The notes beneath the pieces are model-generated. The model was not told the DNA's origin, did not search any database, and worked only from the letters and a program-made list of their open reading frames with translations. The translations under genes were made by a program, and so were the position numbers. Positions 41,416 to 42,278 of a stretch of DNA of 42,278 bases are shown in pieces. Position 1 is the first letter of the stretch, and each line of letters starts with the position of its first letter. The stretch is from an uncultured Clostridium sp. (GTDB lineage Bacteria; Bacillota; Clostridia; Lachnospirales; Lachnospiraceae), in the NCBI GenBank assembly GCA_900551135.1, contig URUX01000002.1:1-42278 (forward strand), in the 5' to 3' direction.

Positions 41416-42081
41416 CTATAATTTCTCTCTATCTATCATTTTTTCAATTTCTTCCGTAAAATGACATTCTTTCAAATCAATGCTCTTATCAAGTTTTGTA
41501 AAACATGAGTATTTATCATCCGTATAATGCTTTGATATGACAGCAAAAACCTTATATGTCGGTTGTGCTGTCACATCTCTTATATCTTTTTTGAGCAAGG
41601 TATTTGGTACATTTAATTTTGTATTTCTATCTTGCACGAATCCGATGCAGCCGCATATATTTCCTGCTGCCTTTTCTGTAAATAGTTTCGGTCCTCTGTC
41701 TGTAAAATCTCCTATCATTGTTACATTCTTTTTTATCAGCATCATTCTTTCCAGTATATCCAATTTTTGTCCTGTAGAACCATCCTTAGCAAAAAAGAAA
41801 TCATCTTCCGCTAATCTATTATTAAGACATTTCTCATAAAAATGGATAGCGGACGCTACATTGTTTTTATTTAATTTCACTCCTGTCAAATGCAAAAAAT
41901 TATATCTATGAAACGCCACTTCATAAGACTGTATAGATGACAACAGTTTCTCTTCTGTCTTCAGTTGTCTCTTCACATCAGATGGTGTCCCATATAGGAA
42001 CAAGACCTTTTGATCTTCCAGATTATTCTTATAATTTTGTGCAGCCTTTGTCATAGTTTGAATCGCACGTCTTTTGTCCAT
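41416..42081 (-). CDS. PBECR4-type putative nuclease
   Basis: A 221-residue protein with features of the PBECR4 domain (Phage-Barnase-EndoU-ColicinE5/D-RelE-like nuclease 4): NYKNNLEDQKVLFLYG, HRYNFLHLTGVKLNKN, IHFYEKCLNNRLAEDDF, TGQKLDILERMMLI, CIGFVQD and NTLLKKDIRDVT. Such domains are predicted RNases found in phages and mobile elements, sometimes as toxins; the biochemical role is predicted rather than shown. There is no obvious antitoxin gene beside it. No strong ribosome site precedes ATG 42081, and the gene is AT-rich compared with its neighbours. Confidence 0.7.
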   Translation of the reverse strand: MDKRRAIQTMTKAAQNYKNNLEDQKVLFLYGTPSDVKRQLKTEEKLLSSIQSYEVAFHRYNFLHLTGVKLNKNNVASAIHFYEKCLNNRLAEDDFFFAKDGSTGQKLDILERMMLIKKNVTMIGDFTDRGPKLFTEKAAGNICGCIGFVQDRNTKLNVPNTLLKKDIRDVTAQPTYKVFAVISKHYTDDKYSCFTKLDKSIDLKECHFTEEIEKMIDREKL

Positions 42082-42131
42082 AATATATCCTTAACTCTAT
42101 ACCACTCTAGTTGACTGTATGATTTAGAAAA

Positions 42132-42164
42132 GGGAATGTCTATGCCGCAGCATGAGACATTCCC
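42132..42164 (-). terminator. Terminator upstream of the PBECR4 gene
   Basis: GGGAATGTCT (42132-42141) pairs with AGACATTCCC (42155-42164) through an ATG-CAT extension. On the minus strand it is followed by TTTTC, so it probably ends a transcript arriving from beyond the right edge. Confidence 0.6.
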
Positions 42165-42177
42165 CTTTCATGGTTGA

Positions 42178-42267
42178 TTTTTCCGTTGTCTGCCAACCTC
42201 CAGCACCTTTGTCTGGATAATAACAGGTTTTTCCGTTGCCTGCCAACCTCCGACACCTTCGTTCGGA
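42178..42267 (+). repeat. Two direct repeats with a 50-bp period
   Basis: A 40-bp unit starting TTTTTCCGTTG and containing CTGCCAACCTCC occurs at 42178-42217 and again at 42228-42267, about 85% identical, separated by 10 bases. The window ends just after it, so the total copy number is unknown. No CRISPR-like constant repeat and variable spacer pattern can be judged from two units. Confidence 0.6.
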
Positions 42268-42278
42268 AAACGTATCAG

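Noticed and set aside
42178..42267. CRISPR array
   Set aside because: Only two imperfect units with a 10-base interval are seen; spacers of normal length and cas genes are absent.

Overview
The window looks like a chromosome segment of a gut-type Clostridia (Lachnospiraceae-like) bacterium. Gene starts have strong AGGAGG-type ribosome sites, T-tailed hairpins end the operons, and the mobile genes (VirD4 with an S1-domain partner, DUF4313, ParR, YqaJ) are those usually carried by integrative conjugative elements (ICEs) of that family. No rRNA, tRNA or CRISPR array was found. Assignments rest on motif recognition by eye, not on database searches.

Layout. (1) 1-6150 is a decayed ICE end: an intact tyrosine integrase, a 3' fragment of a second integrase that overlaps it, and plus-strand conjugation genes (VirB4 3' fragment, a DUF5697-like gene, VirD4, an S1-domain protein), most of them carrying frameshifts or stops. 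(2) 6303-8168 holds one AT-rich gene for a large HEPN-domain protein with its own promoter, a candidate defence gene. (3) 8350-11570 holds ICE accessory genes (conjugative-transposon HTH protein behind an attenuator-like hairpin, zinc-ribbon proteins, DUF4313). (4) 11723-30748 is one long minus-strand array of 19 genes ending in a clear terminator. Its core resembles Bacillus YdjG/YdjH/YdjI (double zinc-ribbon membrane protein, TPM-domain protein, SPFH protein) but has no PspA. Around the core are six lipoproteins, other zinc-ribbon or membrane proteins, a DUF6935-like protein and a DHH phosphoesterase. It reads as an envelope-stress or surface system. (5) 30936-38550 is a regulatory block: a pseudo-receiver, an orphan solute-binding lipoprotein and a membrane-anchored LuxR-type regulator with a large extracellular sensor; then a 7TM sensor, PAS histidine kinase and LuxR response regulator; then a SLOG-family protein divergent from an XRE repressor. 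GGTAAAC-containing inverted repeats lie upstream of both the envelope array and the pseudo-receiver operon, suggesting that the sensors control the array. (6) 38981-42278 is a second ICE remnant: ParR, an in-frame fusion of a YqaJ exonuclease to the C-terminal half of a ParM-like actin, a leader with tandem terminators, and a PBECR4-type putative nuclease, ending in a 50-bp-period repeat at the window edge.

How it may fit together (inference): the sensory genes perceive an extracellular ligand or envelope state and switch the lipoprotein/SPFH/TPM array through the operators at 30847-30933. The flanking ICE debris suggests the island sits in a hotspot of repeated insertion and deletion. At least six genes in the window carry frameshifts, so either decay is widespread or the assembly contains indels; this should be settled before any broken gene is interpreted.
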